Origin: Pseudomonas fluorescens
GTDB taxonomy: Bacteria > Pseudomonadota > Gammaproteobacteria > Pseudomonadales > Pseudomonadaceae
DNA length: 64,000 nucleotides
Reading direction: 5' to 3'
Assembly (NCBI RefSeq): GCF_001708445.1
Contig: NZ_CP015637.1
Span: 1,613,001-1,677,000, forward strand
Shown: positions 8,634 to 18,024 of the stretch, piece by piece
How positions within the stretch are numbered: position 1 is the first letter of the stretch
Layout of the letters: each line of letters starts with the position of its first letter
Notes under the pieces: model-generated
Told to the model about the DNA's origin: nothing
What the model saw: only the letters and a program-made list of their open reading frames with translations
Databases searched by the model: none
Made by a program: the position numbers and the translations under genes

Positions 8634-10148
8634 ATGGATACTTTTGGCTATTTGGGCCAGGGCTTCGGCGTTGCGCTGTCCCCCTACAACCTGGTGACCG
8701 CGTTGTGTGGCACCTTGATCGGCACTGTGGTCGGCCTGCTGCCGGGCCTGGGCCCGATCAACGGCGTGGCGCTGTTGATCCCCATCGCATTTGCCCTGGG
8801 CCTGCCGCCGGAATCGGCGTTGATCCTGCTGGCAGCCGTGTACCTGGGCTGTGAATACGGCGGCCGTATCAGCTCGATCCTGCTCAACATCCCAGGCGAA
8901 GCCTCCACCGTGATGACCACCCTCGACGGCTACCCGATGGCCCGCAAAGGCCTGGCCGGCGTCGCCCTGTCGTTGTCGGCGTGGAGTTCGTTCATCGGCG
9001 CGTTCATCGCCACCTGCGGCATGGTGCTGTTTGCGCCGCTGCTGGCCAAGTGGGCGATTGCCTTCGGCCCGGCGGAATATTTCGTGCTGATGGTGTTCGC
9101 GATTGTCTGCCTCGGTGGCATGGCCGGCGACAAGCCGCTGAAGACGTTTGTGGCGGCACTGATCGGCCTGTTCCTGTCAGCGGTGGGCATCGACGCCAAC
9201 AGCGGCGTGTACCGATTTACCGGGGATAACATCCACCTCACCGACGGCATCCAGTTCGTGGTGTTGGTACTCGGCTTGTTCTCCATCAGCGAGATCCTGT
9301 TGCTGCTGGAAAAAACCCACCGTGGCCAGGAAGCAGTCAAAGCCACCGGACGGATGATGTTCAACCTGAAGGAAGCGGGTTCGGTGTTCGTAGTGAACAT
9401 TCGTTGCGGCCTGCTGGGCTTCATCATGGGTGTACTGCCGGGTGCCGGTGCCACCTTGGCCTCGGCCGTGGCCTACATGACCGAAAAACGCCTGGCCGGT
9501 GCCAGTGGCAAGTTCGGCCAGGGTGACATGCGCGGCCTGGCAGCGCCGGAAACCGCCATCGGTGCGTCCGCCTGCGGTGCCCTGGTGCCGATGCTGACCC
9601 TCGGCGTTCCCGGCTCGGGCACCACGGCGGTGATGATCGGCGCGCTGTCGCTGTACAACATCACCCCAGGCCCACTGTTGTTCCAACAGCAACCAGACAT
9701 CGTCTGGGGCCTGATCGCTTCGCTGTTCATCGCCAACATCATGCTGGTGATCCTCAACATCCCGATGATCCGCATCTTCACACGTATCCTCGCCGTGCCG
9801 AACTGGGCGCTGGTGCCAGTGATTGCCATCATCACCGCGATCGGGGTGTACGCGGTGCACGCCACCACCTTCGACCTGTTCCTGATGGTCGGTATCGGCA
9901 TCTTCGGCTACATCCTGCGCAAGCTGGACTTCCCGCTGTCGCCGGTACTGCTCGGTTTTATCCTTGGCGGCCTGATGGAGCAGAACCTGCGCCGTGCGCT
10001 GTCGATCTCCAACGGCGCGCTGGAGATCCTCTGGTCGAGCCCGATCACCTTTGGCGTGTGGATACTGACCGCCATCATGCTGTTCATGCCGCTGCTGCGT
10101 ATCTGGCGCAAACGGGCGCAACAGCGTCGTACCGTGGCCGATGTCTGA
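8634..10148 (+). CDS. tctA: TctA, large membrane subunit of the tricarboxylate transporter
   Basis: A 504-residue polytopic permease of the TctA family (about 12 membrane segments). It has the two glycine-rich family motifs: GLLPGLGPINGVALLIP near residue 30 and GVLPGAGATLASAVAYMTEK near 265. With TctB and TctC it forms a cation-driven secondary tricarboxylate transporter. The start at 8634 (MDTFGYLGQG) follows tctB immediately. Its end overlaps the next gene by 8 bases. Confidence 0.95.
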   Translation: MDTFGYLGQGFGVALSPYNLVTALCGTLIGTVVGLLPGLGPINGVALLIPIAFALGLPPESALILLAAVYLGCEYGGRISSILLNIPGEASTVMTTLDGYPMARKGLAGVALSLSAWSSFIGAFIATCGMVLFAPLLAKWAIAFGPAEYFVLMVFAIVCLGGMAGDKPLKTFVAALIGLFLSAVGIDANSGVYRFTGDNIHLTDGIQFVVLVLGLFSISEILLLLEKTHRGQEAVKATGRMMFNLKEAGSVFVVNIRCGLLGFIMGVLPGAGATLASAVAYMTEKRLAGASGKFGQGDMRGLAAPETAIGASACGALVPMLTLGVPGSGTTAVMIGALSLYNITPGPLLFQQQPDIVWGLIASLFIANIMLVILNIPMIRIFTRILAVPNWALVPVIAIITAIGVYAVHATTFDLFLMVGIGIFGYILRKLDFPLSPVLLGFILGGLMEQNLRRALSISNGALEILWSSPITFGVWILTAIMLFMPLLRIWRKRAQQRRTVADV

Positions 10149-11178
10149 GGTCACCTTCAAGCAATGGTGGGGAACACCGCTGGTCGGCTTGGCCGGCGGT
10201 TACCTGGCCAGCCTGGTGGGCTGGCCTTTGCCGTATATGGTCGGCTCGCTGCTGGCGATTATCCTGGTGCGTTGCCTGACGCCGTGGCAGTTGGCGGAGA
10301 TTCCCGGCGGGCGCAAATGCGGCCAATGGGTGGTGGGTATCGGCATCGGCCTGCACTTCACCCCACTGGTGATCGAACAGGTGATGAGCCACTTCGGCCT
10401 GATCTTCTTCGGCGCGTTGGTCACCAGCCTGTCGAGCGTGGTCAGCGTGTGGTTGATGCGCCGCAGCGGTGAAGACCGCGCCACCGCGTTTTTCTCCAGC
10501 ATGCCGGGCGGTTCCGGTGAAATGGTCAACCTCGGCGCGCGCAATGGCGCGGTGCTCAGCCGGGTCGCGGCGGGGCAGAGTTTGCGCGTGCTGGTGGTGG
10601 TGCTGTGTGTGCCGGCGATCTTCAAGTATCTGCTCGACGGCGGCGCACCGCAGTTTCATCCGGCGCCCGTGAGCTGGGCATGGCTGGCGTTGTTGTTCCC
10701 CATCGGCGCACTGGTGGCGTGGGGCTGGCAACGTCTACACCAGCCCAACCCATGGCTGTTCGGCCCGTTGCTGGTGAGTGCGACGGCCAGTGTGGTGTGG
10801 GACCTGCATATCGGCTTGCCCGACGGCGGCAGCCAGATCGGCCAATGGCTGATTGGCAGCGGGTTGGGCTGCCACTTCAATCGGCAGTTCTTTCGCAGCG
10901 CTCCCTCATTCATGGGCCGCACCTTGATCGGCACGGCCCTGACCATGGCGCTGGCGACATTGGCGGCGCTGGGTTTGAGCGCCCTCACCCAGCTGGACCT
11001 GCGCTCGCTGACCCTGGGCATGATGCCCGGCGGGATTGCCGAAATGAGCCTTACGGCCGAGACCCTGCAACTGTCGGTGCCGTTGGTGACGGCCATGCAG
11101 GTGATGCGGTTGTTGTTTGTGCTGTTTTTGGCGGAGCCGTTGTTTCGGCATTGGAACCGTCAGCCGGAAACAACCTAA
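10141..11178 (+). CDS. AbrB-family membrane protein (ammonia monooxygenase-like label)
   Basis: A 345-residue membrane protein of the AbrB family. It has two internally similar halves, each with several helices and a GMMPGGIAEM/SMPGGSGEMVN-type loop (about residues 119-129 and 295-305). Family members are often misannotated as regulators or ammonia monooxygenase; function is unproven. It overlaps the tctA stop by 8 bases, so it is almost certainly part of the tct operon and may modify or supplement tricarboxylate export or import. That role is inference from context only. Confidence 0.85.
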   Translation: MSEVTFKQWWGTPLVGLAGGYLASLVGWPLPYMVGSLLAIILVRCLTPWQLAEIPGGRKCGQWVVGIGIGLHFTPLVIEQVMSHFGLIFFGALVTSLSSVVSVWLMRRSGEDRATAFFSSMPGGSGEMVNLGARNGAVLSRVAAGQSLRVLVVVLCVPAIFKYLLDGGAPQFHPAPVSWAWLALLFPIGALVAWGWQRLHQPNPWLFGPLLVSATASVVWDLHIGLPDGGSQIGQWLIGSGLGCHFNRQFFRSAPSFMGRTLIGTALTMALATLAALGLSALTQLDLRSLTLGMMPGGIAEMSLTAETLQLSVPLVTAMQVMRLLFVLFLAEPLFRHWNRQPETT

Positions 11179-11187
11179 ACCTTTAAA

Positions 11188-11276
11188 TGTGGGAGGGGGC
11201 TTGCCCCCGATGGCGGAGTGTCAGTCACTGAATGTGTTTCTGATACACCGCCATCGGGGGCAAGCCCCCTCCCACA
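11188..11276. repeat. REP doublet, GGGGGCTTGCCCCC class
   Basis: A left arm TGTGGGAGGGGGCTTGCCCC and a perfectly inverted right arm ending at 11276, about 30 bases apart, lie between the convergent abrB-family gene and ung. Each arm is itself a GC-rich hairpin. It could act as a bidirectional terminator or mRNA stabiliser. Confidence 0.85.
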
Positions 11277-11296
11277 TTTTCTGCATGTGCTTGGCC

Positions 11297-11989
11297 TTAG
11301 AGCGGCGGTAGACGCCACTCAATCGGGGCCTCGCCATTCTGCTCCAGGAACTTGTTGGTCCTGCTGAAATGCCCGCAACCCAGAAACCCGCGATACGCCG
11401 ACAACGGCGACGGGTGCACCGAGGTCAGCACCAGGTGTTTGGTCGCATCGATCAGCTTCTGCTTGCTTTGTGCATGGGCGCCCCATAGCAGGAACACCAG
11501 GTGCGGCTGGTGCTCGCTGACCACCTCGATAATCCGATCTGTAAAGAACTGCCAGCCCTTGCCCGCATGGGCGTTGGCGTTGGCCCGCTCCACGGTCATG
11601 GTGGTGTTGAGCATCAGCACGCCCTGGTCGGCCCAACTTTGCAGGTAGCCGTGGTTGGGGATGTCGATGTTCAGGTCGCGCTTGAGCTCTTTATAGATAT
11701 TGACCAGCGACGGCGGCGCCGGCACCCCCGGTTGCACCGAGAAGCACAGGCCGTGGGCCTGGCCGGGGCCGTGGTACGGGTCCTGGCCGAGGATTACCAC
11801 TTTGACCTTGTCCAGCGGTGTGGAGTTGAGCGCGTTGAAGATCAGTGGGCCGGGCGGGTAAATCTCTTTGCCGGCGGCATGTTCCTGGCGCAGGAACTCG
11901 CGCAACTGGCCCATGTAGGGCTTATCGAACTCATCACGCAGGGCGTGTTTCCAGCTGGGTTCGAGTTTGATACGGTCGCCTTCAGTCAT
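11297..11989 (-). CDS. ung: Uracil-DNA glycosylase
   Basis: A 230-residue family-1 uracil-DNA glycosylase that removes uracil from DNA for base excision repair. The catalytic water-activating motif [18 protein letters not shown] is intact, and the DNA-intercalating motif [11 protein letters not shown] is near the C-terminus. The length matches E. coli Ung. It is divergent from the hydratase-family gene at 12126. Confidence 0.97.
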   Translation of the reverse strand: MTEGDRIKLEPSWKHALRDEFDKPYMGQLREFLRQEHAAGKEIYPPGPLIFNALNSTPLDKVKVVILGQDPYHGPGQAHGLCFSVQPGVPAPPSLVNIYKELKRDLNIDIPNHGYLQSWADQGVLMLNTTMTVERANANAHAGKGWQFFTDRIIEVVSEHQPHLVFLLWGAHAQSKQKLIDATKHLVLTSVHPSPLSAYRGFLGCGHFSRTNKFLEQNGEAPIEWRLPPL

Positions 11990-12125
11990 GTTCGAATTGT
12001 CTTGTAAAAAAGAATGAGGCGAACCCTAGGAAAGCCGGCCCTGCTTGTCAATTGATCTGACACACCACCGGCACTTTCCCACGAAGCGATCATACTGATC
12101 CTTCACCTTCTCGATTGAGGTCACG

Positions 12126-13238
12126 ATGAACCTGCACTTCGAAGAACTGACCGGCAGCAACGGCGCCCGCGTCGGCATCGCCAGCCTTGACGCTGAAAAG
12201 TCCCTCAACGCGCTCTCCCTGCCGATGATCCTGGCCCTGACTGATCGCCTGGAGGCCTGGGCCAAAGACCCGAACATTGTCTGCGTGCTGCTGCGTGGCA
12301 ACGGGCCCAAGGCGTTTTGCGCCGGCGGCGAAGTGCGCAGCCTGGCCCAGGCCTGCCGCGAGCAGCCGGGGGAAGTGCCCGCCCTGGCCGCACAGTTTTT
12401 TGCCGCAGAATATCGCCTCGACTACCGCTTGCACACTTACCCTAAACCGCTGATCTGCTGGGGCCACGGTTACGTGCTGGGCGGTGGCATGGGCCTGCTG
12501 CAAAGCGCGGCCATACGGATTGTCACGCCGAGCAGCCGCCTGGCCATGCCCGAGATCAGCATCGGCCTGTACCCGGATGTGGGCGCCAGTTGGTTCCTGG
12601 CGCGCCTGCCGGGCAAGCTGGGGTTGTTCCTTGGCCTTACCGGCGCGCACATCAATGGCCGTGACGCGCTGGACCTGGGCCTGGCCGACCGCTTTCTGCG
12701 CGATGACCAACAGGACGAGTTGATCGAAGGCCTGCTGCAACTGAATTGGCAGGAACAGACCGCGATGCAACTCAACAGCCTGCTCAAGGCCCTGGCCCAG
12801 GAAGCTGTCGGCCAGCAACCAGAAGCCCAATGGCTGCCGCGTCGGGCGCAGATCGACGCGTGGCTGGACGTCGGTGATGTACGCAGTGCCTGGCGCGCCT
12901 TGAGCCCGCTGCGCGACCACGCCGACCCGCTGTTCAACCGCGCCGGCAAGACATTGAGCGAAGGCTGCCCGCTGACTGCACACCTGGTGTGGGAACAGAT
13001 CCAGCGTGCCCGTCACCTGTCCTTGGCCGAGGTGTTCCAGATGGAATACACCTTGAGCCTGAACTGCTGCCGCCACCCGGAATTCAGTGAAGGGGTACGT
13101 GCGCGATTGATCGACAAGGACCAGACACCCCATTGGCATTGGCCGGATATCAATACCATCCCGGACGCCGTGGTGCAGGCGCATTTCACCAAGGCGTGGG
13201 AAGGCCGGCATCCACTGGCGGACTTATCCGATTACTGA
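12126..13238 (+). CDS. Enoyl-CoA hydratase/3-hydroxyisobutyryl-CoA hydrolase family protein
   Basis: A 370-residue crotonase-fold protein, longer than ordinary enoyl-CoA hydratases and similar in length to 3-hydroxyisobutyryl-CoA hydrolases of valine breakdown. Visible motifs are GNGPKAFCAGGEVRSL (oxyanion-hole region, about residues 58-73) and MPEISIGLYPDVGASWFLAR (about 142-161), the latter typical of the hydrolase subgroup. No valine-degradation genes adjoin it, so substrate is inferred from family only. Confidence 0.85.
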   Translation: MNLHFEELTGSNGARVGIASLDAEKSLNALSLPMILALTDRLEAWAKDPNIVCVLLRGNGPKAFCAGGEVRSLAQACREQPGEVPALAAQFFAAEYRLDYRLHTYPKPLICWGHGYVLGGGMGLLQSAAIRIVTPSSRLAMPEISIGLYPDVGASWFLARLPGKLGLFLGLTGAHINGRDALDLGLADRFLRDDQQDELIEGLLQLNWQEQTAMQLNSLLKALAQEAVGQQPEAQWLPRRAQIDAWLDVGDVRSAWRALSPLRDHADPLFNRAGKTLSEGCPLTAHLVWEQIQRARHLSLAEVFQMEYTLSLNCCRHPEFSEGVRARLIDKDQTPHWHWPDINTIPDAVVQAHFTKAWEGRHPLADLSDY

Positions 13239-13342
13239 CGCTTTGCACCCATAAAAAAGCGGCGCCTCATGCGCGAATGCCAAGATAGAACGAGCAAACA
13301 ATAAGCCTGTGGCGAGCAGGCTTGTTGTGGTGAATGGGCTTG

Positions 13343-13477
13343 TTGTGGCGAGCGGGCTTGCCCCGCGTTGGGCTGCGCAGCAGCCCCAAAACCTGGCGAT
13401 TTAATAGGCCTGGATAAACGCGGTGGCCTTATTGGGGCCGCTTCGCAGCCCAACGCGGGGCAAGCCCGCTCGCCACA
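13343..13477. repeat. Long REP-containing inverted repeat, GCGGGCTTGCCCCGC class
   Basis: A compound palindrome starting TTGTGGCGAGCGGGCTTGCC and ending with its inverse, with an inner stem GCGTTGGGCTGCG...CGCAGCCCAACGC and a spacer containing ACCTGGCGATTTAATA. A nearly identical element is at 50034-50171. It follows the hydratase-family gene and precedes the convergent lipoprotein gene. Confidence 0.85.
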
Positions 13478-13494
13478 GTTATGGTATGGGCCTG

Positions 13495-13860
13495 TCAACG
13501 GTGACCGCCGCGGCCACCTCCACGGTCATGATCGCCACCGCGTCCATGCCCGCCATTGTTCCAACGATCACCCCAGCCCTGGTTCGGGTAAGGCCGGTAA
13601 CCCGCCCTTGGTCCTGACGGGTAATAACGAGGCGCTGGCTGGTAATAACGTGGCGCTGAGTAATAACGCGGTGCCGGCGCGTAGTAGCGAGGCGACGGAT
13701 AATAGTCGCGCCGGTACACAGGGCCGCCGCCGTAGTAATAAACCGGCGCCGGCGAGGTGTAGACCTCGGAACGGTAGTAGCTTTGGCCTCCATCGTAGTA
13801 AGGCACACAAGCGGAAAGGGTCAGACCGAGTAAAGCGCTGATCAGCAGTCGTCGATACAT
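13495..13860 (-). CDS. Tyr/Pro/Gly-rich lipoprotein, function unknown
   Basis: A 121-residue predicted lipoprotein: signal sequence MYRRLLISALLGLTLSAC with the lipobox cysteine at 18. The middle is repetitive, with at least four units of the form (A/S)PRYY separated by short Pro/Ala spacers, and the C-terminus is Gly/His/Asp/Arg-rich. Such composition suggests a disordered envelope protein. I recognise the type from pseudomonads but no function. Both neighbours are transcribed away from it or unrelated. Confidence 0.75.
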   Translation of the reverse strand: MYRRLLISALLGLTLSACVPYYDGGQSYYRSEVYTSPAPVYYYGGGPVYRRDYYPSPRYYAPAPRYYSAPRYYQPAPRYYPSGPRAGYRPYPNQGWGDRWNNGGHGRGGDHDRGGGRGGHR

Positions 13861-14175
13861 GGCGGCCTCCTGGACCGCGAAAGAGCACCTCCAGCGACGC
13901 TGGGGGGCGGCATTCAGCTTTCACCGAATGACGAAACATCTGACATCAAAAACCGAATCTGGTGCGTTTTGGTTACAAGTTGATACATCAATGCCAAATG
14001 CGGCCACACCCCTTCAGACACGTTGCGGCATAGCGCTTACCGATCACCCAGATTTATCGATTCAGTAATTTTTTCTGGCCCGAAACTTTCCCGATTGCGA
14101 TGATGTCACTATGACATTGCACAGGCCAGGGAGGCTCTAACGTGCATCCTTCGCCACTTTCGCCGGATCCGAGCC
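13861..14175. other. Intergenic region between divergent lipoprotein and chemoreceptor genes
   Basis: About 315 bases without a convincing gene. It must hold promoters for both flanking genes. It is less GC-rich in the middle (13980-14070). I could not assign a specific sigma-factor site or operator. Confidence 0.4.
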
Positions 14176-15798
14176 ATGAAAATCTCAACCAAACTGCTGC
14201 TGTCATTTCTACTCTGTGCACTGGTCACCCTCGGGGTCGGGCTGCTGGGTATCAAAAGCGTGGTCCGCCTCGCCAATGCATTGGAACTGACGTTCTCCAA
14301 TAACCTGGTGTCCGTCAGCGGCACGTCCGCTACCCTCAATGGCCTGGTGGCCCACAACCGCGGTTTGTACCGTTTGATGGATGCGAGCCAAGGCGACGTC
14401 TCCCAACAAGACCGCGACCGTGTGCGCCAGGACATCACTAACGAACTCAAACGCAGCCAGAGCGCCTACGCCACCTACCGCACCACGCCCCTGGAAGACG
14501 ACGAGCGGGCGGCCGGCGACAAGCTCGACCAGATCTGGCCAACCTACACCAGCAGCTCCGAACACATTATGTCGATGCTCGACAGTGGCCAGATCGAGCA
14601 GGCCCGCGCACAGCTCAACAGCACCAACAATGAATTGTTCCGCCAGGCGCGCGATTTGATCCGCGTGATGGTCGATTCCAATAACCGCCAGATCAAGGAA
14701 GGCGCTGCCGCCGCCGACGAGCTGCGCGACAGCGCATTGACCTGGATGATCAGCGGCATTGTCCTGGCCTTCATCATTGCGATCATCACCGGTGTGCTGA
14801 TCACGCGCCTGATCACCCGTCCTATCGCACAAGCGGTTGAGAACGCACAGCGCATCGCCAAGGGTGACCTGACCCAAGCCATCACGACCGACCGCACCGA
14901 CGAAGCGGGGCAATTGCTGATGGCTTTATCCGATATGCAAGGCGGCCTGAAAAGTACGCTGACGGAAATCGCCAACGCCTCCGACCAGCTCGCTTCGGCA
15001 GCCGAAGAGCTGAGCGCGGTCACCGATGAAAGCACCCGTGGCCTGACCCGCCAGAATGACGAAATCCAACAAGCTGCCACCGCTGTCAACCAGATGACCG
15101 CAGCGGTCGACGAAGTGGCGAGCAACGCCGTATCGACCTCGGAAGCGTCGCGCCAGGCCACCACCGAAGCCGAGGACGGCCGCCAGCAAGTCGAGCAGGC
15201 CGTGTCCGGCATGAGCGCGATGGTGGTGGAGATCAACGATTCGACCCAATCGGTCGCCGACCTCGCCGGCCAGGTGCGCGAAATCGGCAAGGTGATTGAT
15301 GTGATCCGCAGTATTGCCGACCAGACCAACCTGCTGGCCCTCAATGCCGCCATCGAAGCCGCCCGTGCCGGTGAGCAAGGTCGCGGTTTTGCGGTGGTGG
15401 CCGATGAGGTGCGGGCGCTGGCCCATCGCACCCAGACCTCCACGGTGGACATCGAGAAAATGATCGGTGAAGTCCAGGCAGGCGCCAATGGCGCCGTGGC
15501 CGCCATGAACAAGAGCCTGAGCTGGGCCAACAACACCCAGACCCTGGCGCAAAATGCCGGCCAGGCGCTGGAGCGCATCACTGCCAGCGTGGCCAGTATC
15601 AACGAGCGCAACCTGGTGATCGCCTCAGCGTCCGAGGAACAGGCCCAGGTGGCCCGTGAAGTGGATCGCAACCTGCTCAACATTCAGGACCTGTCGACCC
15701 AGACCGCCGCCGGTGCCAACCAGACCAACGCCTCCAGCCAGGACCTGTCGCGGCTGGCCACCTCGTTCAATATGCTGGTCAGCAAATTCCAGCTGTAA
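14176..15798 (+). CDS. Methyl-accepting chemotaxis protein
   Basis: A 540-residue transmembrane chemoreceptor. TM1 is about residues 7-29, the periplasmic four-helix-bundle-type ligand domain about 30-190, TM2 about 191-213, then a HAMP domain and a long cytoplasmic coiled coil. The hairpin tip carries the highly conserved [20 protein letters not shown] segment, followed by [15 protein letters not shown]. The ligand cannot be predicted. It is monocistronic in this window. Confidence 0.95.
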   Translation: MKISTKLLLSFLLCALVTLGVGLLGIKSVVRLANALELTFSNNLVSVSGTSATLNGLVAHNRGLYRLMDASQGDVSQQDRDRVRQDITNELKRSQSAYATYRTTPLEDDERAAGDKLDQIWPTYTSSSEHIMSMLDSGQIEQARAQLNSTNNELFRQARDLIRVMVDSNNRQIKEGAAAADELRDSALTWMISGIVLAFIIAIITGVLITRLITRPIAQAVENAQRIAKGDLTQAITTDRTDEAGQLLMALSDMQGGLKSTLTEIANASDQLASAAEELSAVTDESTRGLTRQNDEIQQAATAVNQMTAAVDEVASNAVSTSEASRQATTEAEDGRQQVEQAVSGMSAMVVEINDSTQSVADLAGQVREIGKVIDVIRSIADQTNLLALNAAIEAARAGEQGRGFAVVADEVRALAHRTQTSTVDIEKMIGEVQAGANGAVAAMNKSLSWANNTQTLAQNAGQALERITASVASINERNLVIASASEEQAQVAREVDRNLLNIQDLSTQTAAGANQTNASSQDLSRLATSFNMLVSKFQL

Positions 15799-15969
15799 GC
15801 GCCTCATAGCAGTGCGCCGGCGCACCCGCGTGGCGCACACCCCCCGCTTCTACGCCCTCCTCTCCCGCCCGCCCGGCTGAACAGCCGGGCATCGAAGCCA
15901 CTTGGCACGACTCTCGCTTTATCTCTTGCGTGCAGGATTGATACAGGTTCGCGGCACCACAATTTGCAA

Positions 15970-16068
15970 TGGCCGACTAGGGTTCCGGCTCGCGAAAAGC
16001 GAGTGGCTGGTCCGAGAGTTGGCGACCTCCAGTTGAGGTTACACGGCGGGATAAAAGCCCGGGAGACA
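15970..16068 (+). promoter_or_regulatory. Guanidine-I (ykkC) riboswitch
   Basis: Contains the three hallmark conserved blocks of the ykkC/guanidine-I aptamer in order: CTAGGGTTCCG (15977-15987), GGTCCGAGAG (16009-16018) and ACACGGCGGGATAAAAGCCC (16041-16060) followed by GGGAG. The first stem-loop CTCGC-GAAAA-GCGAG is plain. The element lies 60 bases upstream of the first gene of an operon for guanidine uptake and carboxylation, as expected from the known class. A short CACCG/CGGTG hairpin follows, but without a U-tract, so translational control is possible. Confidence 0.93.
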
Positions 16069-16128
16069 AGCCACCGTTCACGGTGCCGCGTTGCTCCTGC
16101 TCGCCCTTGATCAACTGGAGAAGCCCCA

Positions 16129-17196
16129 ATGCCCTCGATCCGTTTACCCGCCCTGCTCGCCGCCGCCTTCGCCGCCGTGCTGAGCTTCCAGACCCAAGCC
16201 GCTGCCAAAGACCACTTCAGCGTGTGCTGGACGATCTATGCCGGCTGGATGCCATGGGAGTATGCCGGCAGCCAAGGCATCCTCGACAAGTGGGCCAAGA
16301 AGTACGGCATCACCATCGACATGGTGCAACTCAATGACTATGTCGAATCGATCAACCAGTACACCGCCGGCCAGTTCGACGGCTGCACCATGACCAACAT
16401 GGACGCCCTGACCATCCCCGCCGCCGGTGGCGTAGACAGCACCGCGCTGGTGATCAGCGACTTTTCCAATGGTAACGACGGCGTGGTGATCAAGGGCACC
16501 GGCAAGACCGTGGCCGACCTCAAGGGCATGAACGTCAACCTGGTGGAACTTTCGGTATCTCACTACCTGCTGGCCCGCGCACTGGAGTCGGCGGACCTCA
16601 GCGAAAAAGACCTGAAAGTGGTCAACACTTCCGACGCCGATATTGCCGCCGCCTTCAACACCGACCAGGTCCAGGCCGTCACCACCTGGAACCCGATGCT
16701 CTCGCAGATCAAGGCCAAGCCTGGCGTGAGCCAAGTGTTCGACTCCAGCAAAGTGCCCGGCGAAATCATGGACATGATGGTGGTCAACACCCAGGTCCTC
16801 AAGGACAACCCCAAGCTGGGCAAAGCACTGACCGGCGCCTGGTTTGAAGTGGTCGCCCTGATGAATGCCAAGGGCGCCGCCAGCACCGAAGCCCTGGAAC
16901 ATATGGCCAAGGCTTCCGGCACCGACCTTGCGGGCTTCCAGTCGCAACTGGACACCACCAAGTTGTTCGCCACGCCCAAGGAAGCCCTGGCCTTCGCCAC
17001 CAGTCCACAGTTGCCCGCCACCATGGGCAAAGTCGCCGAGTTCTCGTTCAAACACGGCTTGCTGGGTGAAGGCGCCAAGGACGCCAGCGCGGTGGGTATG
17101 CGCTTCGCCAACGGCGTGACCAGCGGTGACAAAGCCAACCTCAAGCTGCAATTCGACCCCAGCTACGTGCAGATGGCCGCCGACGGCAAGCTGTAA
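16129..17196 (+). CDS. ABC transporter substrate-binding protein, guanidine/urea operon type
   Basis: A 355-residue periplasmic binding protein of the NMT1/TauA-like fold, with a signal peptide ending at about residue 25 (LSFQTQAAA) and the ligand-domain start VCWTIYAGWMPWEYAG. Family members next to urea/guanidine carboxylases are annotated as urea ABC transporter receptors. The guanidine riboswitch in its leader argues that the ligand is guanidine or a guanidino compound. First gene of a six-gene operon (16129-24058). Confidence 0.88.
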   Translation: MPSIRLPALLAAAFAAVLSFQTQAAAKDHFSVCWTIYAGWMPWEYAGSQGILDKWAKKYGITIDMVQLNDYVESINQYTAGQFDGCTMTNMDALTIPAAGGVDSTALVISDFSNGNDGVVIKGTGKTVADLKGMNVNLVELSVSHYLLARALESADLSEKDLKVVNTSDADIAAAFNTDQVQAVTTWNPMLSQIKAKPGVSQVFDSSKVPGEIMDMMVVNTQVLKDNPKLGKALTGAWFEVVALMNAKGAASTEALEHMAKASGTDLAGFQSQLDTTKLFATPKEALAFATSPQLPATMGKVAEFSFKHGLLGEGAKDASAVGMRFANGVTSGDKANLKLQFDPSYVQMAADGKL

Positions 17197-17208
17197 GAGG
17201 ACCTGGCC

Positions 17209-18024
17209 ATGCGCCTGATCAACCGTGTTCCGGAGCGCTCCAGCCGCCTGCTGTTGGTCGTGCTGCCGTTCGCCCTGCTGCTGTTCGCCTACTTCGTGGG
17301 CTCGGCCGAGCGCCTGGCGGAAAACCCCAACGACAAGCTGCTGCCCGGTGCCGGGCAAATGATTGACGCAGTCAAGCGCCTGGCGTTCAACGCCGACGCC
17401 CGTACCGGTGAGTACGTGCTCTGGCAGGACAGCGCATCGAGCCTGCGCCGCCTGGCGATCGGCCTGGGCATCAGCGCCCTCGCCGGCCTGTGCCTGGGGA
17501 TTGCCGCCGGCACGTTGCCGCTGTTTGGCGCGCCGTTGTCACCGTTGCTGACCGTGCTGTCGATGGTGCCGCCGCTGGCGATCCTGCCGATTCTGTTCAT
17601 CGTGTTCGGGCTGGGGGAATTGTCCAAAGTGATGCTGATCGTCATCGGCGTCACCCCCTGCCTGGCCCGTGACCTGGAACAGCGCGCGCGGGAAATACCG
17701 GTGGAACTGCTGGTCAAGGCACAAACCCTCGGCGCCTCCACCTGGACCCTGATGCTGCGCGTGGTGTTGCCGCAATTGCTGCCACGCCTGCTGATCTCAC
17801 TGCGACTGATGCTCGGCTCGGCGTGGCTGTTTTTGATCGCCGCTGAAGCCATCGCCTCCACGGACGGCTTGGGCTACCGGATCTTCCTGGTACGTCGCTA
17901 CCTGGCGATGGACGTGATCCTGCCTTACGTGGTGTGGATCACCCTGCTCGCCTGGTTGATGGATTGGGGCCTCAAGGCCCTGACCCGGCATGCGTTCCCT
18001 TGGTACGAAGGAGCGCGCGCATGA
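17209..18024 (+). CDS. ABC transporter permease, guanidine/urea operon type
   Basis: A 271-residue inner-membrane permease of the BPD (SsuC/TauC-like) family, about six helices, with the EAA-type loop around EIPVELLVKAQTLGASTWTL. It starts 12 bases after the binding-protein gene and overlaps the ATPase gene by four bases (ATGA). It forms the channel of the riboswitch-controlled importer. Confidence 0.9.
   Translation: MRLINRVPERSSRLLLVVLPFALLLFAYFVGSAERLAENPNDKLLPGAGQMIDAVKRLAFNADARTGEYVLWQDSASSLRRLAIGLGISALAGLCLGIAAGTLPLFGAPLSPLLTVLSMVPPLAILPILFIVFGLGELSKVMLIVIGVTPCLARDLEQRAREIPVELLVKAQTLGASTWTLMLRVVLPQLLPRLLISLRLMLGSAWLFLIAAEAIASTDGLGYRIFLVRRYLAMDVILPYVVWITLLAWLMDWGLKALTRHAFPWYEGARA

Noticed and set aside
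10141..11178. AbrB as a transcriptional regulator
   Set aside because: The protein is polytopic membrane with no DNA-binding domain; the regulator label is a family-name artefact.
13343..13477. CRISPR-like repeat array among the palindromic repeats
   Set aside because: Repeats are paired inverted REP units at scattered loci, with no regular direct repeats and spacers and no cas genes.
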